The notes under the pieces: model-generated
What the model was told of the DNA's origin: nothing
What the model saw: only the letters and a program-made list of their open reading frames with translations
Database searches by the model: none
In this document: positions 1 to 11,715 of the stretch, piece after piece
How the letters are laid out: each line of letters starts with the position of its first letter
How positions within the stretch are numbered: the stretch's first letter is position 1
Made by a program: the position numbers and the translations under genes
NCBI RefSeq assembly: GCF_035222485.1
Contig: NC_085925.1
Location: forward strand, 1,178,001-1,242,000
Reading direction: 5' to 3'
Source: Podospora pseudoanserina
Lineage: Eukaryota > Ascomycota > Sordariomycetes > Sordariales > Podosporaceae
Length of the DNA stretch: 64,000 nucleotides

Positions 1-6
1 CTAGAT

Positions 7-1480
7 CTAAACGACCTCCCGGCGCTCCATCGGCATGTACCTCTCCAGCTGACGGAGAACATTCTGGTACAAGAACAGCATGCAGCCGCTCTGAATGCTG
101 GTCCAAACCGCCCTCGGCCCAACACCCCTGAACCACCCCCCAATACCCTCGCTCTTGTAGATTATCTTTAGCCCAGTCATGACCGAGGACGTGTTGAGCG
201 TTACAGCACCGGGTTTGGGCGTGTGTGTCGAGGGCGACGAAGTCGATATCAACCGCTTCTGCAGTTTCGGGCTCGCTGCTTCGGCGACTGGTGTGCCATG
301 TTGTCCATCTTTGACAACGGCAGGCTTTGCGATCACGGGCGAAGACTGTCCTGGTACCTCAACGACCTGGGTTTGGAGTCTCGTCTTCACAACGTCCAAC
401 GGGCATGTTATCGTCCCGGCCAAACCACCCGCTGCCGCACCAGTCAACAGCTCGAGCTGCCAGCCAATATCCCGGCCGTCCTTCCACTTTCGAGCCCAGG
501 CTTGACCCTGCTCGTAAAACATGAACTGGAGGGCCGAATAAGGCAGATCGCGCCATAATGTGGCACCATAGCCGTAAAACAGAGCCGAAGGGCCTTCGTT
601 GCGGACGATGGTCCTCAAGGCGTCTGTTGTTCCCCGATAGTTGTACCCCGAGGTGAAATGCGGGTTGTTGTATCGTCCCTGAAGCTGGAGTCTTGTCTTG
701 AGCACCTCGGAGGGAACATAGACAAAAGAGGCAACAAAATCGCCGAAAAATCCTGCAGAAAAGATAACCATCAGCCCACGACTCTCCCCCCAGCATCAAC
801 CCCCCACCCTCCCCCTCTTCAGAAATTTCCACTAACCAGCCGTGAGATATGTCAAATGTGGCTGGATGCCAAAGTCCAACATCTGCCTCTTGCTCCATTC
901 ATAGCTCCCAAAGAACAAAACAGTTCCCGGAAAAGAGCCAAACAACGCCGGCAGCCATCCACCATATAGCCCTCGCCGTATCCCTTCCTGTCGCCAAATC
1001 TTGTAATACGAGGATCCGAGAGACGTGTACTTTGGTGGAATGTGAGGGTCGCCCTGCTGTCGTGTTTTTACCGTATCGAGCGAGTGCATGAGCATATCGC
1101 CGCTCGTACCGCCTATCCCGCCCGCAAGCATGCACTGCACAAAAGTGAAGACAGGTCAGCGCACAAGTCGTCGGACCGCCGGACAGCCCTCAGAAACCGA
1201 GAGAGAAACCAGCGGCAAGAAAAGAGAAATTAGAGTACAAGTGACGACGCACGTGCAGGTAAGGCGGGCGGCCTTCCAGCTGCTCTCCATCTTCGGATTC
1301 GGATCTCATATTATGCTGAATTTCTGGAGTGGTGGTATGCTGCGAGAGGATGCCCGGTGTCTGGGTAATAACATGATGGTCGAGGGGGGACTGCTGGCTC
1401 GAACTCGGCGACAACGACGACGACGATGTGGTGGTGGTGCTATTGCTACTGGCGGCGACAGATCCAAAGCCTAGCACCAT
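7..1480 (-). CDS. MME1: Mitochondrial carrier, MME1 (YMR166C) type
   Basis: This gene encodes a mitochondrial carrier (SLC25) protein of the inner membrane. It most resembles yeast Mme1, which is reported to export magnesium from mitochondria. The predicted CDS is complement(join(7..752,837..1134,1253..1480)), giving 423 aa with all phases consistent. The carrier signature appears three times: SLDTVKTRQQG (the Pro of the motif replaced by Ser, as I recall for the yeast protein), PSEVLKTRLQ and PLDVVKTRLQ. GFFGDFVASFVYVPSEVLKT and SGYNYRGT match the family closely. The first ~70 residues are Ser/Thr-rich and not part of the carrier fold. A low-complexity loop of about 60 residues lies between the third signature and the last helices. 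The first intron has a GTGCGT donor. The substrate is inferred from similarity alone; membership of the carrier family is nearly certain. Confidence 0.9.
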
Positions 1481-1966
1481 CGCTCGCCCGGGGCAGAAAA
1501 AAGAAGAGAATTGCGCTATGCGCCGCCCAGGCCAGGGGGCTCAGGAAAGAAAATTCTCTCGTTATTTTTCTCGGCCTTCGAGTTTCGTCGCAGGGTTCTT
1601 GCGTCGTCGAATTCGGGGTTGCTGCGCATATCGCAAATTCAATGTTTCCCAGTTCAAAATTCTGGGCGGCACCTGGTGCTCCAGACCTCCGATCTTTTTT
1701 CGCTAGCGTCATTGGTGGCTCTTGGCCCGTGCCATGCACACCCCTTCTCTCTCTTAAGAGAGAGACATGCATTTTGAGCCTCTTGAATTGGCATTTACAA
1801 CTGTTGTACACATTTGATACTTACACCCATAACCCATAACCCATAACCCATAACCCATAACCCATAACCCACAAATATACAGCCTGTCCCATGTCCCTTA
1901 TCCGTCCCCTTTGCGTGACCATTCCTACAACCACTCCCACAACCACTCCCATACCTCCTATCCCTC
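1481..1966. other. Intergenic region between MME1 and IMP2
   Basis: This is the MME1 upstream region and the IMP2 3' flank. No gene is visible in either strand. It holds a block of CCCATAA heptamers, described separately, and several pyrimidine-rich runs. The MME1 promoter must lie here. Confidence 0.6.
1826..1874. repeat. Telomere-like heptamer array (CCCATAA)6
   Basis: Six perfect CCCATAA copies (TTATGGG on the other strand) run head to tail from 1826 to 1867, followed by one variant copy, CCCACAA. The unit differs from the usual fungal telomere repeat TTAGGG by one inserted base. It sits between two ordinary genes, so it is interstitial rather than a chromosome end. Confidence 0.9.
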
Positions 1967-2648
1967 TCACGCCCTCACAACCCCCCTCCCCGGCACCTCG
2001 GGAACAACCCTCACCAACCTCCACCCCCTCAAAACATAAACCACCCGTCCCGTAACCAAACCCGCACTGACCGGCCCATAGTAATTACTATCCCTACTCC
2101 TATCCCTATTATCCCCCTCCACCCAAACATGCCCCTCCGGCACCACCATCCCAACCGGATACAACACCTTCCTCGTCGGTCCGTCCGTCCCCCAAGTCGC
2201 AACCGGCTTCGGTATAATCCTATCCCCCTCCAAACCCACCACTCGCTTGACCACAATCTTATCCGGATCAGTTGGGTTCCTGTTCCCATCATTAGCCAAA
2301 ACCGCCGCCCCCTTCCCTTCCCCTTCCCCTTTCCCTCCCCTTTCCCTTCCCCTCACCTCCCTCCCTCCCCATGAGACAAACATACCTAAAAGTCACCACC
2401 TCCCCCCTCCTCAACCCCTCTCTCACCCCAGCCTTCCAAACCAAACACCAATCCCTCCCCAAACCCTCATTATACCCCCTGTTCAAAAACGGGTACATGC
2501 TCGGCCCGTTGACAAGCGTCACCTGCGCAACGTAGGAATTGAACCATATAAATGCCGGGAGCCAGGTCGCGTATCGAAAGAGGTAGTGGCCAAATTGTCG
2601 TGCGAAGCTTCCCTTTTTTGGTATCCAGGACGTCCATCGTGGGGCCAT
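1967..2648 (-). CDS. IMP2: Mitochondrial inner membrane protease subunit 2
   Basis: This is a signal peptidase I family (S26) protease subunit that removes sorting signals from proteins on the outer face of the inner mitochondrial membrane. The CDS is complement(join(1967..2279,2386..2648)), 191 aa. A membrane segment at about residues 24-42 is followed by NGPSMYPF, with the catalytic Ser near position 50. The catalytic Lys lies in KIVVKRVVGLEGDR, near position 99. GHVWVEGDNRDRSRDSNYYG is the conserved S26 box close to the C terminus. The length matches the family. The intron joins VVTF to RNPTDPDK and has an intact CTAAT branch site; its middle is strongly purine-rich on the coding strand. 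It lies between SUI2 and MME1, all transcribed leftward, but with separate promoters. Confidence 0.92.
2308..2354. repeat. 47-bp homopyrimidine/homopurine tract in the IMP2 intron
   Basis: Only C and T occur on the plus strand from 2308 to 2354, in CCTTCCC-like units. On the IMP2 sense strand this is an uninterrupted purine run inside the intron, the opposite of a polypyrimidine tract. Confidence 0.85.
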
Positions 2649-3198
2649 TTCATTGAGAGGGTGATTGATGTGTCTTGAGCCCCAGGTGAAAATGTTGCTT
2701 CAAGTGATAGGTACAAGGTACATGCAGCTCGAAAGCTGGTGAGTGATTGACTGATGTGCCGTGAAGTGAGGTAAGCTTCTTGGCCGGCGAGAGATGGGGT
2801 AGATAAGATAAGGAATTTAAAATAGTGGAGGGGTAGTTTTCGGTGAATGCACTCAGGCAACAACAATATCAGGGGCAAACAACCCAAAGCTAAAGGGAGA
2901 TACGAGATGCATGTGACAAGTCAAAACACACCCATCGCCATGTTCTCCTAGATGGTGGCGTTGAATACATCATCCGCTTTTCATGACCAAATTACAGAGC
3001 AAATGACCACCCCCCAATCTTCATGTCTAAACCCTCCGCTGCCAGACATAAACCCCCAGCTCGATCTTTGTGTATACTGGCACTTTTGTACCCTCATCAT
3101 TCATCTTAAAACGCTATGAGACATCGAGAATAGCCATGTATCTATCATGCCCACGGCTTTTTGTCCCCCAAAACGCCTGCCCATAAACAATGTATGCA
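2649..3198. other. Intergenic region between SUI2 and IMP2
   Basis: This stretch is the IMP2 promoter side and the SUI2 3' flank. No plausible coding sequence was seen; the open frames here lack family features and codon bias. Confidence 0.55.
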
Positions 3199-4297
3199 TT
3201 AAACCGTCTCGGGGATGTTGTCATCAGACTCGCTGACCGACTCGTCACCGCTGACCTCGGCGTTCTCACGCTCCCTCTTCTCCATAAGAGCCTGGAGCTC
3301 GGCATCATCCGACTCGGTGACGGCCTTGGGCTCCATCTTGACCACCAGGTGGCCGCCAGCCGCCTCGATGCTTGTGCGGATGTCCACGATGGCCTCCTCT
3401 AGCCGAGCGATACCTGCGTTCTTGTCCAGGCACGTGTTGGTAAGACTGCGAGAGAGGTTAGTACAGTGTGTTTAGAGCATATCTCATATTCACTTACACA
3501 TAGAGAGGAGGAGAAACAAGTCTGCACTTGACCTGAGTATCGGCAGTGTTACGGGCCTCAGCGGTGCGGAGGGCAGTCTTGATGGCATCGATACCCTCAT
3601 AACCGAAGCAGGTAACCTCAACATCGGCACGGACCTTGGTGGGCTGGGGGGTAAGACGCTTGCCAATGTAAGACTTGAGCTCATCGGCAACCGGGGTGCT
3701 GGGGAACTGGATATCGTTCCAGACATCAGGGTTACTACATCGCCGTCAGTATGCGCTCAGCACCCCAGCACGACAGGTATACATACGTGATAGAAAGCTT
3801 GAAGGCGTCCAGCGAGTGGCCGTATTTCTTGTTGAGCGGCCAGCCTATTGTCTCATAGAGGGTCTCGATGGGGGTCTCGGTCTTCTCAGCAACGTGTCTC
3901 ATGATGGAGTGCACAATCTTGGACTTGTTGTAGCGCTCCTCGCAACGAATGATATCCTCGGGCGACACGCGACGCTTGGAAAGATCGATATACCCCTTCT
4001 CTTTGTCGACACGGAGAACAACGACAACTTCATTGCGACCGACGCGGATGAGCTTCTGGATCGATCTGATGCGCCGTCTGGAGAGTTCGGAAAGCAGGAT
4101 CATGCCGTCGATGTTATCGTACTCGAGGAGTTTGACATAGGCTCCCATATCGGCGATCTGCAGCACCCGGTCAGTACCTGCATACGAGAAAAACGACCCG
4201 GCAAGCGACCTGAACGTACCTGTTTTACGTTCACCATCACAAAGGAGTCGATTTCGGGGTACTTCTCCTCGTAGAATCTGCAGTTGGAGAGCGACAT
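3199..4297 (-). CDS. SUI2: Translation initiation factor eIF2 alpha subunit
   Basis: This is the regulatory alpha subunit of the cytoplasmic eIF2 complex, which delivers initiator tRNA to the ribosome. The CDS is complement(join(3199..3445,3498..3734,3787..4157,4220..4297)), 310 aa, a normal length. Exon 1 encodes [19 protein letters not shown]. Exon 2 carries the S1 domain with [14 protein letters not shown], in which the second Ser (residue 52 counting Met) is the classic Ser51 phosphorylated by Gcn2-type kinases. The helical domain and a C-terminal alpha/beta domain follow, and the tail is acidic ([10 protein letters not shown]). All four exons join in phase with canonical GT-AG sites. The gene is divergent from NTE1 across an 833-bp spacer. 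Identification is essentially certain. Confidence 0.97.
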
Positions 4298-5130
4298 CTT
4301 GACTGTGCTTGCCGTTCCCAGGCGGGGCGAACTCGGGATATGTATTGTTTTTGTTGTGAGGGAGAAGTTCGACCAGTCGAGAGAAAGGTGGGAAACGGGC
4401 GAAGACGGTGCTTTGGTGTCTTGGGAAGAACCTGGAAATAGTTGAAGCTCTTGGTATCGCTGCGTTCAACACTTGCCCTTTCAAAGAACAGTCATTGGGC
4501 CCGCCCCGCGAAGCAAAAATCGGTGCCACCACTGAACAATACTGAAAGTGGGCTGTGGCTGGTGCGCCTGGCCATTGGTGGGGTGAATTGTGGCCCCACC
4601 CTCCAAGAGCAACAGGCTTCCCTGTCGGGTTGAGCCAAAGGTGGGATGAAATGTGGGGGTAATTTTGGTATTGCTCTGCGTAACATACGGTATTCTCTCT
4701 GCTTGGCGGCCCACCTGCGCCAGAATTCCGCAGAAGACCTACGTCAACGATTGGAGCTCCAATCACACGCCAACCTGCCACTCCTGCCAGGAACACTTCA
4801 ATCTGAACAAGGGAGGTCGGCTGGCCGTTGCTCCGTCTGAAGCCTGAAGTATAAATCTGGTAATTTTGGAGATCCCTTCTTCTTTTGAGCTCTCACAATC
4901 CGTTTGTTGCTCTTGTGGCGTTCAGGTTCAGTTTGGGGGTTGCTGACTGTCTTTCATTGGATTATCGATACCTCCTCCTGCTTCCTGTCTGGTCATGAGC
5001 AACAGCCGAGGAACGAATCCGATATGATATTTCAAAGTCACGCGTCCTTCCCAACAATACCCGATAACTTTCCGGGTGACCGTTTCTCGTCTCAAAAGCT
5101 ACCATCAGCACCAAGCACGCCCGAATCGCC
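4298..5130. promoter_or_regulatory. Divergent promoter region SUI2 / NTE1
   Basis: This 833-bp spacer separates the start codons of SUI2 (leftward) and NTE1 (rightward), so it must hold both promoters and both 5' leaders. A CCAAT on the minus strand (ATTGG) occurs near 4494 and again near 4574, and ATTGG recurs near 4752 and 4958. No coding gene was recognised inside it. Motif roles are inferred. Confidence 0.55.
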
Positions 5131-8100
5131 ATGACGGAGTTTAGTCCAACCGTGGCGGTTGCTGCCGCTGCGGGCTCCGGTGCTTTGTCCTCTGCCATAG
5201 CCACGGCCAGCGATGTAGCAAACACCCACGGCTCGTCATCTTGGCTGGGCATGTTCACAAAGGTCCTCATCTGGTTTTTGCAGCTCCTGTCAACAATACT
5301 CTACTATGCCATCAAGCTGGCCACCATATCGGTCCCGACGCTGCTTTACAACAACCTGTTCTCCAAGAGCTGGACCGTCACCATGAACGCAACAACGCTC
5401 ATGCTCATTATAGCTGCTATTGCCTTGGGCATGGCCTACTTTGTCCGCTATCACTATCTCACTTCGTATGAGAGATTACCGCCAGAACCCCAACGCAAGC
5501 AGCCGAGCATCGAAATATTCTCAAACACCAGGGAGGAGGATGCGAAGGCTGCCTTGGCCACCTATCTGGACCAGTTCATCAGCGCTATCAAGATCTTTGG
5601 CTATCTGGAGGCTTCTGTCTACCATGAGCTCACCCGAAGTGTCCAAACTAGGACACTCATAGCTGGAGAAACTTTGAATCTGGAGGAAGAGGAGGGGTTT
5701 TGTCTGGTGGTGAATGGGCTGGTGGAGATCTTTGTCAAGTCAGGGGAGAACCGTTCGTTTGCTCATAGCCCACATATCAGCGCTGTGGACGGGTTGAGTT
5801 CGAGCGACGATGAGCATTCGATTCCTGGGCAGCAGCGTTACCAGCTTTTGACCGAGGTTCGCAATGGTGCGCCCATGTCATCGATTTTCTCCATCATGTC
5901 TTTATTCACCGAAGATGTACCCCTGAGGCCTCCAGAAGACGAGGTGTCTGGGCCTGGCCTGTTTGCTGGGTATCCGCCGAGCGCAGGCTATCCGCCGAGT
6001 GCAGGACTGGGAGTGGTACGTCCTCGTCTGGCGCCCATGTCACAACCAGTGACACAGCCAGGGACACCTCAAAGACATGATTCTGCGACGAGCTCAATAG
6101 AGAACCTACCAGAATCTGTCATTACGCCCGAGACTCCTGTCTCTGTTGATACACTGCCCCATGTTCCGCCAATCAGCCTTGACACAGGCACGGCCAGCAG
6201 GCCAAAGAGACCAATCCCGAAGCGGGCAGCAACCAGCTCTGCTCATCCAGACATCATTGCGAGGGCGACGGTGGACACAACCATAGCCATCATTCCCGCC
6301 AGTGCCTTTAGACGTCTAATCCGCATCTATCCCAAGGCAACCTCACACATTGTCCATGTGATACTGTCCCGATTCCAGAGAGTCACGCTCGCCACTGCGT
6401 ACAACTACTTGGGTCTGACTGCGGAGGTCATGCAGATTGAGCGCAACATGCTCAAGTACACGACACGTGAGCTTCCAAACCACTTACGGGGCGACGCGCT
6501 GGACAGACTCAAGGAGAAATTCAAGAAAGAGAGGGAGCGGCTAGGCGAGGAAGAAGTTGGTAAGGGGATCGCTCTCCACAATGCCGGAGCTGGCCGTCGC
6601 CGCCAGTCTCAAGCTACCTTGCGGAAAGACGCCGTGCTGCAAGCCTTCGCAAAGCAAAGACACCGATCGCTTGTTGGTTCGGGTGATGGCCCCAGCCCCG
6701 GAGACCTCTTGGGAGACATGCAGGCAGCCAGAAGTGGTGGCCATCACCACCGAGCTCCCACTCTCTCGGCCACCTCACCTCAGTTTGACCTGCATGTCCC
6801 ACGGGAAGCCATGTCTCCCCTTGCTCAGCGAACTCCCAACCCTTTCAATACGCTGAGGAACCCCCATGTGTCCATAGCCAAACGGGAATCAGTCGATGAA
6901 GATAATCTCTTCAGAGAGTCCATCCTGGAGTGCATGTTCAAAGCCCTGGGCTTGGCTAATAATGGGACAGTCAAGGACACGGATTCTGTTCAGGCGTCTC
7001 CACGGCTAGTATCGCTTGATGGGCGCCGCCAGAAAGCCGTCTTTACTACTGGGGCATTTGGTCTCATGGGCGGCGTGGGGGCATCTGCTGATGGCGATAC
7101 AGAGTCAGTAGCTTCTACAGGGTTTTCTGCTGTTCCAGTCAACCCTACTGTTCTAGCACAAGAAATGAGAGACGAAGTGGAAATCGTCTTCTTCCCCAAG
7201 GGTTCGGTACTAGTGGAGCAAGGCGAGCGGAATCCTGGGCTTTACTATGTTGTCGATGGCTTCCTCGATGTCTGCACCCAGACGGAGGATTCGCACTCGG
7301 ATATTATCCACTCATCAGGGAGCACGTCGCTGCATGCTATGGATAGTTACGAATCACTCTGTGCGCCCCACCAGAGACACTCGTCGATACCCGGAGCAAA
7401 GGATGGCCACTTCAGGAACGTACGCAAGAAAAAGACGGGACGACGGAGTGTGGCGCTGATCAAGCCTGGCGGTCTGGCAGGCTATATCGGGACGATTTCG
7501 TCCTACAGATCATTCATCGACGTTGTCGCCAAAACTGATGTCTATGTCGGCTTCCTGCCGCTGACGTCGATTGAGAAGATTGTGGACCGATATCCCATTG
7601 TGTTGTTGACCATGGCCAAGAGACTGACAAACCTACTTCCTCGCCTCATTCTGCACATTGACTTTGCGCTGGAGTGGGTTCACGTCAATGCCGGACAGGT
7701 GATTTTCAACGAGAAAGAAGAGAGCGAAGCCATCTACATTGTGCTAAATGGACGTCTCAGGCTAGTAGAGCAGCGAGAGGACGGTGGCAGCAATGTCAAG
7801 GCCGAGTATGGTCAAGGCGAGAGTATCGGTGAGCTCGAGGTTCTCACAGAGTCGAGCCGCTCGGGAACTTTGCAGGCCATTCGTGAAACTGAGCTTGTCA
7901 AGTTTCCACGCACTCTGTTCAACAGTCTGGCACAGGAGCACCCCAACATCACGATCAAGATTTCCAAGATCATTGCATCCCGCATGAGAGCGCTGATCAA
8001 CGACCCCACCAAGATGCTGAGCCCTAAGGATTCGGGCAGCAGGATATCAACCACCAGGATCTCATCGACACTCAACCTGAGGACGGTTGCTATCCTGCCA

Positions 8101-9690
8101 GTAACTTCGGGCGTTCCCGTTGTGGACTTTGGACACAAGTTGCTCAGTGCTCTGCAACAAGTCGGCATTCCCAACGGGGCTACCTTGTTGAACCACGTCG
8201 CGGTGCTCAACCATCTGGGCAAACACGCCTTTGCCAAGATTGGCAAGCTCAAGCTTAGCCAGTATCTTGCGGACTTGGAGGAAAAGTACGGGCTGGTGAT
8301 CTACATTTCGGACACCAACCCTAATACTCCGTGGACGCAGACCTGCATCTCTCAGGCCGATTGCGTGTTGTTAGTCGGGGTGGCTGAGGGATCGCCGGAG
8401 ATAGGGGACTATGAGCATTTCATGCTGGGTCTCAAGGCCACTGCCCGCAAGATCTTGGTCTTGCTGCATCCTGAGCGGTATTCTAACCCAGGTCTTACCA
8501 GAGCTTGGCTCAAGAACCGGCCATGGATTAACGGTGGCCACTTCCACATCCAGATGGCCTACAGTCCCACACTGCCGCCAATGCACACCGGAGCCAAGCG
8601 AACCCTTAAACAAACAGTCCAAAATATCCAAGCCGAGATTCAAAAGTTCACCTCCCGCCGTGTTCGCCATAGCTACATGCCTGACGCGCCTTACAAAGGG
8701 GACTTCCACCGTCTCGCCCGTCGCCTCTGCGGGAAGTCTGTCGGTCTGGTTCTAGGTGGCGGCGGAGCCCGTGGCATTGCTCAAATCGGCGTCATTCGCG
8801 CCATGGAAGAAGCCGGCATTCCCATCGATATCATTGGAGGCACCTCCATCGGCGCTTTCATCGGCGCCCTCTACGCCCAGCACGCCAACATGGTACCGAT
8901 ATACGGCCTCGCAAAGAAGTTTGCCGGTCGCATGGCAAGCATCTGGCGTTTCGCCCTCGACTTGACCTACCCCTCTGCCTCGTACACCACCGGCCACGAA
9001 TTCAACCGCGGGATTTACAAAGCCTTTGCCAAAACCCAAATCGAAGACTTCTGGCTGGAATACTACTGCAACACGACGAACATTTCCAAATCCCGCGCCG
9101 AGTTCCACACGAGCGGTTACGCATGGCGATATGTCCGCGCATCCATGTCCCTCGCGGGTTTGCTCCCTCCCCTTTGCGACGAAGGGAGCATGCTCCTCGA
9201 CGGGGGGTACATCGACAACCTCACCGTCTCGCACATGAAATCGCTCGGTTCCGACGTCATCTTTGCCGTCGACGTGGGCGCGCTGGACGACAACACGCCG
9301 CAGCAGTTTGGTGACACTTTGTCGGGGGTGTGGGCATTTTTTAACAGGTGGAACCCGCTGAGCAATGTGCCCAACCCGCCCACGCTGGCGGAGATACAGG
9401 CGAGGTTGGCGTATGTGAGCAGTGTGGATGCGTTGGAGAGGGCGAAGACGATGCCGGGGTGCTTCTACATGAGGCCGCCGATCGATGAGTATGGGACGTT
9501 GGACTTTGGGAAGTTTAACGAAATTTATGAGGTTGGGTATGAGTATGGACGGGGGTATCTGAAGGAGTTGAGGGAGAAGGGGGTGTTGCCATTGATTGGG
9601 AAGGATGGGAATGGGGGGAAGGAGAGGGGGGATGGGGGAGGGAAGGCGGGGTTGAGGAGGACTATGGCGCCGAGGAGGAATAGTATCTGA
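5131..9690 (+). CDS. NTE1: Lysophospholipase NTE1 (neuropathy target esterase homologue)
   Basis: This patatin-like phospholipase hydrolyses phosphatidylcholine and lysophosphatidylcholine to glycerophosphocholine at the endoplasmic reticulum. It is 1519 aa in a single exon, the expected size. Hydrophobic segments lie at about residues 45-75 and 89-108. Cyclic-nucleotide-binding-like domains follow at about residues 150-420, 670-840 and 850-970, with long disordered inserts between them. The patatin domain starts at GGGGARG (about 1209-1215). The nucleophile is Ser1239 in GGTSIGAF, and the catalytic Asp1357 is in [10 protein letters not shown] short duplication, GYPPSA twice, lies in the first linker near residue 285. 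The start was chosen because it is the first Met of the frame and gives a short hydrophilic head before the first membrane segment. Confidence 0.96.
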   Translation: MTEFSPTVAVAAAAGSGALSSAIATASDVANTHGSSSWLGMFTKVLIWFLQLLSTILYYAIKLATISVPTLLYNNLFSKSWTVTMNATTLMLIIAAIALGMAYFVRYHYLTSYERLPPEPQRKQPSIEIFSNTREEDAKAALATYLDQFISAIKIFGYLEASVYHELTRSVQTRTLIAGETLNLEEEEGFCLVVNGLVEIFVKSGENRSFAHSPHISAVDGLSSSDDEHSIPGQQRYQLLTEVRNGAPMSSIFSIMSLFTEDVPLRPPEDEVSGPGLFAGYPPSAGYPPSAGLGVVRPRLAPMSQPVTQPGTPQRHDSATSSIENLPESVITPETPVSVDTLPHVPPISLDTGTASRPKRPIPKRAATSSAHPDIIARATVDTTIAIIPASAFRRLIRIYPKATSHIVHVILSRFQRVTLATAYNYLGLTAEVMQIERNMLKYTTRELPNHLRGDALDRLKEKFKKERERLGEEEVGKGIALHNAGAGRRRQSQATLRKDAVLQAFAKQRHRSLVGSGDGPSPGDLLGDMQAARSGGHHHRAPTLSATSPQFDLHVPREAMSPLAQRTPNPFNTLRNPHVSIAKRESVDEDNLFRESILECMFKALGLANNGTVKDTDSVQASPRLVSLDGRRQKAVFTTGAFGLMGGVGASADGDTESVASTGFSAVPVNPTVLAQEMRDEVEIVFFPKGSVLVEQGERNPGLYYVVDGFLDVCTQTEDSHSDIIHSSGSTSLHAMDSYESLCAPHQRHSSIPGAKDGHFRNVRKKKTGRRSVALIKPGGLAGYIGTISSYRSFIDVVAKTDVYVGFLPLTSIEKIVDRYPIVLLTMAKRLTNLLPRLILHIDFALEWVHVNAGQVIFNEKEESEAIYIVLNGRLRLVEQREDGGSNVKAEYGQGESIGELEVLTESSRSGTLQAIRETELVKFPRTLFNSLAQEHPNITIKISKIIASRMRALINDPTKMLSPKDSGSRISTTRISSTLNLRTVAILPVTSGVPVVDFGHKLLSALQQVGIPNGATLLNHVAVLNHLGKHAFAKIGKLKLSQYLADLEEKYGLVIYISDTNPNTPWTQTCISQADCVLLVGVAEGSPEIGDYEHFMLGLKATARKILVLLHPERYSNPGLTRAWLKNRPWINGGHFHIQMAYSPTLPPMHTGAKRTLKQTVQNIQAEIQKFTSRRVRHSYMPDAPYKGDFHRLARRLCGKSVGLVLGGGGARGIAQIGVIRAMEEAGIPIDIIGGTSIGAFIGALYAQHANMVPIYGLAKKFAGRMASIWRFALDLTYPSASYTTGHEFNRGIYKAFAKTQIEDFWLEYYCNTTNISKSRAEFHTSGYAWRYVRASMSLAGLLPPLCDEGSMLLDGGYIDNLTVSHMKSLGSDVIFAVDVGALDDNTPQQFGDTLSGVWAFFNRWNPLSNVPNPPTLAEIQARLAYVSSVDALERAKTMPGCFYMRPPIDEYGTLDFGKFNEIYEVGYEYGRGYLKELREKGVLPLIGKDGNGGKERGDGGGKAGLRRTMAPRRNSI

Positions 9691-9977
9691 ATTTTTTATT
9701 ATTGTTATTTATTTATTTATATATTATATTTATTTTTTGGTCAGCGAGGGACGGGGGTGTAGATTAGCGTTTTTGTTTTTGGGGATGTGTTAAAAGGGGC
9801 ATGCATGTTTGGTGTTGTTGGTATTTGGTATTTATATACATGTTTTTTACAAGTAGTCTACCAAGAATTTTTTTTTTCAAAACTTCCAGCCATGATTATT
9901 ACTCGCTTTTTATTTTTATTTTACATGGTGTTGGTTATTCCACTCCCACAATCAATCCAACCCCCGAGTGTGAAAAA
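9691..9977. other. Convergent 3' flanks
   Basis: This short AT-rich spacer lies between the stop codons of NTE1 (plus) and the next gene (minus). It contains TTATTTATTTATATATT-like runs typical of fungal 3' ends. Nothing else was seen. Confidence 0.5.
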
Positions 9978-11189
9978 TCACCACAAAACAGTAGTATTAC
10001 AAACCATCCTCTGCCCCCGGACTTGGTCGACCACCTCCTTTTTATGCCAACACCTCGCGAAACGTTTCGCTTCGGAGGGATGATCAAAGCCGATCAAGAA
10101 ACGGGAATACACCTTGATTTCTTCCCCCTTTTTCTCCTTACCCCCTGTCTCCCCGGTAGAATTATCATTTTGCGACTCTGGCAATCCGACATAGCTCATC
10201 GTCGCCCTCAGCGGTGTGATGGCGCCCTTTTTCCTGGTTTTGGGGAGTATCCCCCAGGGTGCGTCGTCGTTTTGGATCAGATGGGATAGATACCGGGGTG
10301 TGAGCTTGCCGTTGCTCAGGCGGAGGAGGATGAAATTCCCTGCTGCCTGTTGAGGGACATTGGAAAAGGGTTGAGGGATTGGTAGTAGACGGGCTTGGTT
10401 GGTCTTTGGGAGGGTGCTGGTTAGGAAAGAGGTTTGAAGGCTTGACAAGGGATGGATGGAGGAGGTTATGGTCGGGATGTGAGGGGGGATGAGGGAGTGA
10501 GGTATGGATTGGGGGGGGGGGGGAGGGGGGGGAGGGAGACGGGATAGGAGGGCGGAGGGGGAGGGAGTGTTGGGTTTTGAGGAGGGAGAGGTAAGATAGG
10601 GCTGAGGGGCGGGAGGAGAAGAAGAGGTAGAAGATTTCGGTTGGGGAGAGGTGGTGGGGGGTACGGTGTTGGATTACTATAGCAGGCGGTTAGTCTTTGG
10701 GGGGAGGCAAGAGGGGGAGGGGAGGGAACCTTTGTCGGGACCGCTGGTCCAGCCTTGGACGTGTTGGCCTGAGGGGGAGACGCGGTAGAAGTCTGATTCT
10801 AGGAGGTCTCGGGGGGCGGAGAGGATGAGGACTGTTGGGGCGTTGGGGTCTTTGTCAGTGGTGGTGATGGTGGTGTCATCGGCGAAGGTGGACTGGAGCT
10901 GCTTTAGCCATTCGCCGAGTTCTTGGTCGTCGTGGAGGGATATTCGGGGTGGTTCGGGGTCATCGTTTTGGGCGGCGGTGGCGGTGGTGGTGTTGCCTAA
11001 GGGTGAGGCTTTGGATGGTTGGGGGGTGGAGGCTTTGGGGAAGAGCCGGTTGTAGAGGGAGGGTTTGGTTCTTTTTTGGTGATTGGTTTTGGGTTCTGAT
11101 GAGGATGCGAAATGGCGACGGGCTACTGTTGTGAGTTGCCATGGTTGGGAGGTGAGTGGCTGCAGTATTTGCAGTCGTTTTGGTGACAT
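9978..11189 (-). CDS. Hypothetical mitochondrial-type protein (gene model unresolved)
   Basis: I do not recognise the family. The minus-strand reading begins at MSPKRLQILQ and continues through TTVARRHFASSSEP, a typical mitochondrial targeting presequence. The first coding piece runs 11189 to about 10730 and includes DPNAPTVLILSAPRDLLESD. A second piece is entered at about 10676 after an intron with a good branch site (GACTAAC) but a poor donor (GTTCCC). The last piece ends at 9978 and contains GNFILLRLSNGKLTPRYLSH and RFLIGFDHPSEAKRFARCWH, which resembles the end of an RNA-recognition-like fold. The middle and last pieces are in different frames around a 13-base G run on the plus strand (10511-10523). 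Either another intron or a homopolymer length error lies there. The function is unknown. The gene is divergent from AFG2. Confidence 0.6.
10511..10523. repeat. Run of 13 G within the unresolved gene
   Basis: Thirteen consecutive G, then one A, then eight G occur on the plus strand. Such runs are prone to length errors in assembly, and the reading frame of the surrounding minus-strand gene changes near it. Confidence 0.85.
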
Positions 11190-11715
11190 TTCGTGAAATG
11201 GCTTAGAGAGTTGTGAACTGTCGAATAAGTGTGAGCGAGTGTGTGTGAGTGAGAGGTGGTTGTGAAAACTGTGCCAAGACACGGCCCCACCCACGGCACC
11301 GGGAACGCCTTCCGAGCCGGCGCCGGCAGGTCGCTCTTTCCTGAGAAATATTCCAAATTCTAGGTTTTGAAAAGTGTAATTAGTTTATGAGGCGTTATGT
11401 GGTTCACGAGCGCCCCAGATACAAGCCTCATTATTCCCAAACTATTTCTTCCGACAGGTAAGCATTAGAAATTTGCGCATGTTGCAAATTCTTTCAGGTG
11501 TCAAAAATACTAACTTGGACCTTCAGATATCTCGCATACGCCTCTCAAAATACTCAATAGGCGCTCAAAACACATCAATAGGCCTTAAATTATGTTCAAT
11601 AGGCCTTATATTATCTTTGACAGGCCTTGAACTATATTTGACAGGCCTAGAATCATCTCCAATACGCCTTCGACTATCGCTTTGACACCTTCAAGAGATC
11701 ATTCGAGACGTCAAA
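11190..11715. promoter_or_regulatory. Divergent promoter region upstream of AFG2
   Basis: This spacer lies between the start codons of the unresolved gene (minus) and AFG2 (plus). Its right half, up to about 25 bp from the AFG2 start codon, is occupied by the degenerate AGGCCT repeat array listed separately. The 5' leader of AFG2 therefore probably includes part of the array. Confidence 0.5.
11525..11690. repeat. Degenerate AGGCCT-centred tandem repeats upstream of AFG2
   Basis: At least six units of roughly 25-30 bp follow one another. Each is built on the pattern (A)CTATNTTTGACAGGCCTT or a decayed form such as CAATAGGCCTT, CAATAGGCGCT or CAATACGCCTT. The AGGCCT core is intact in about four units. 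The same unit occurs downstream of AFG2 and in an intron of the CPSase gene at 48.9 kb. Confidence 0.75.
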
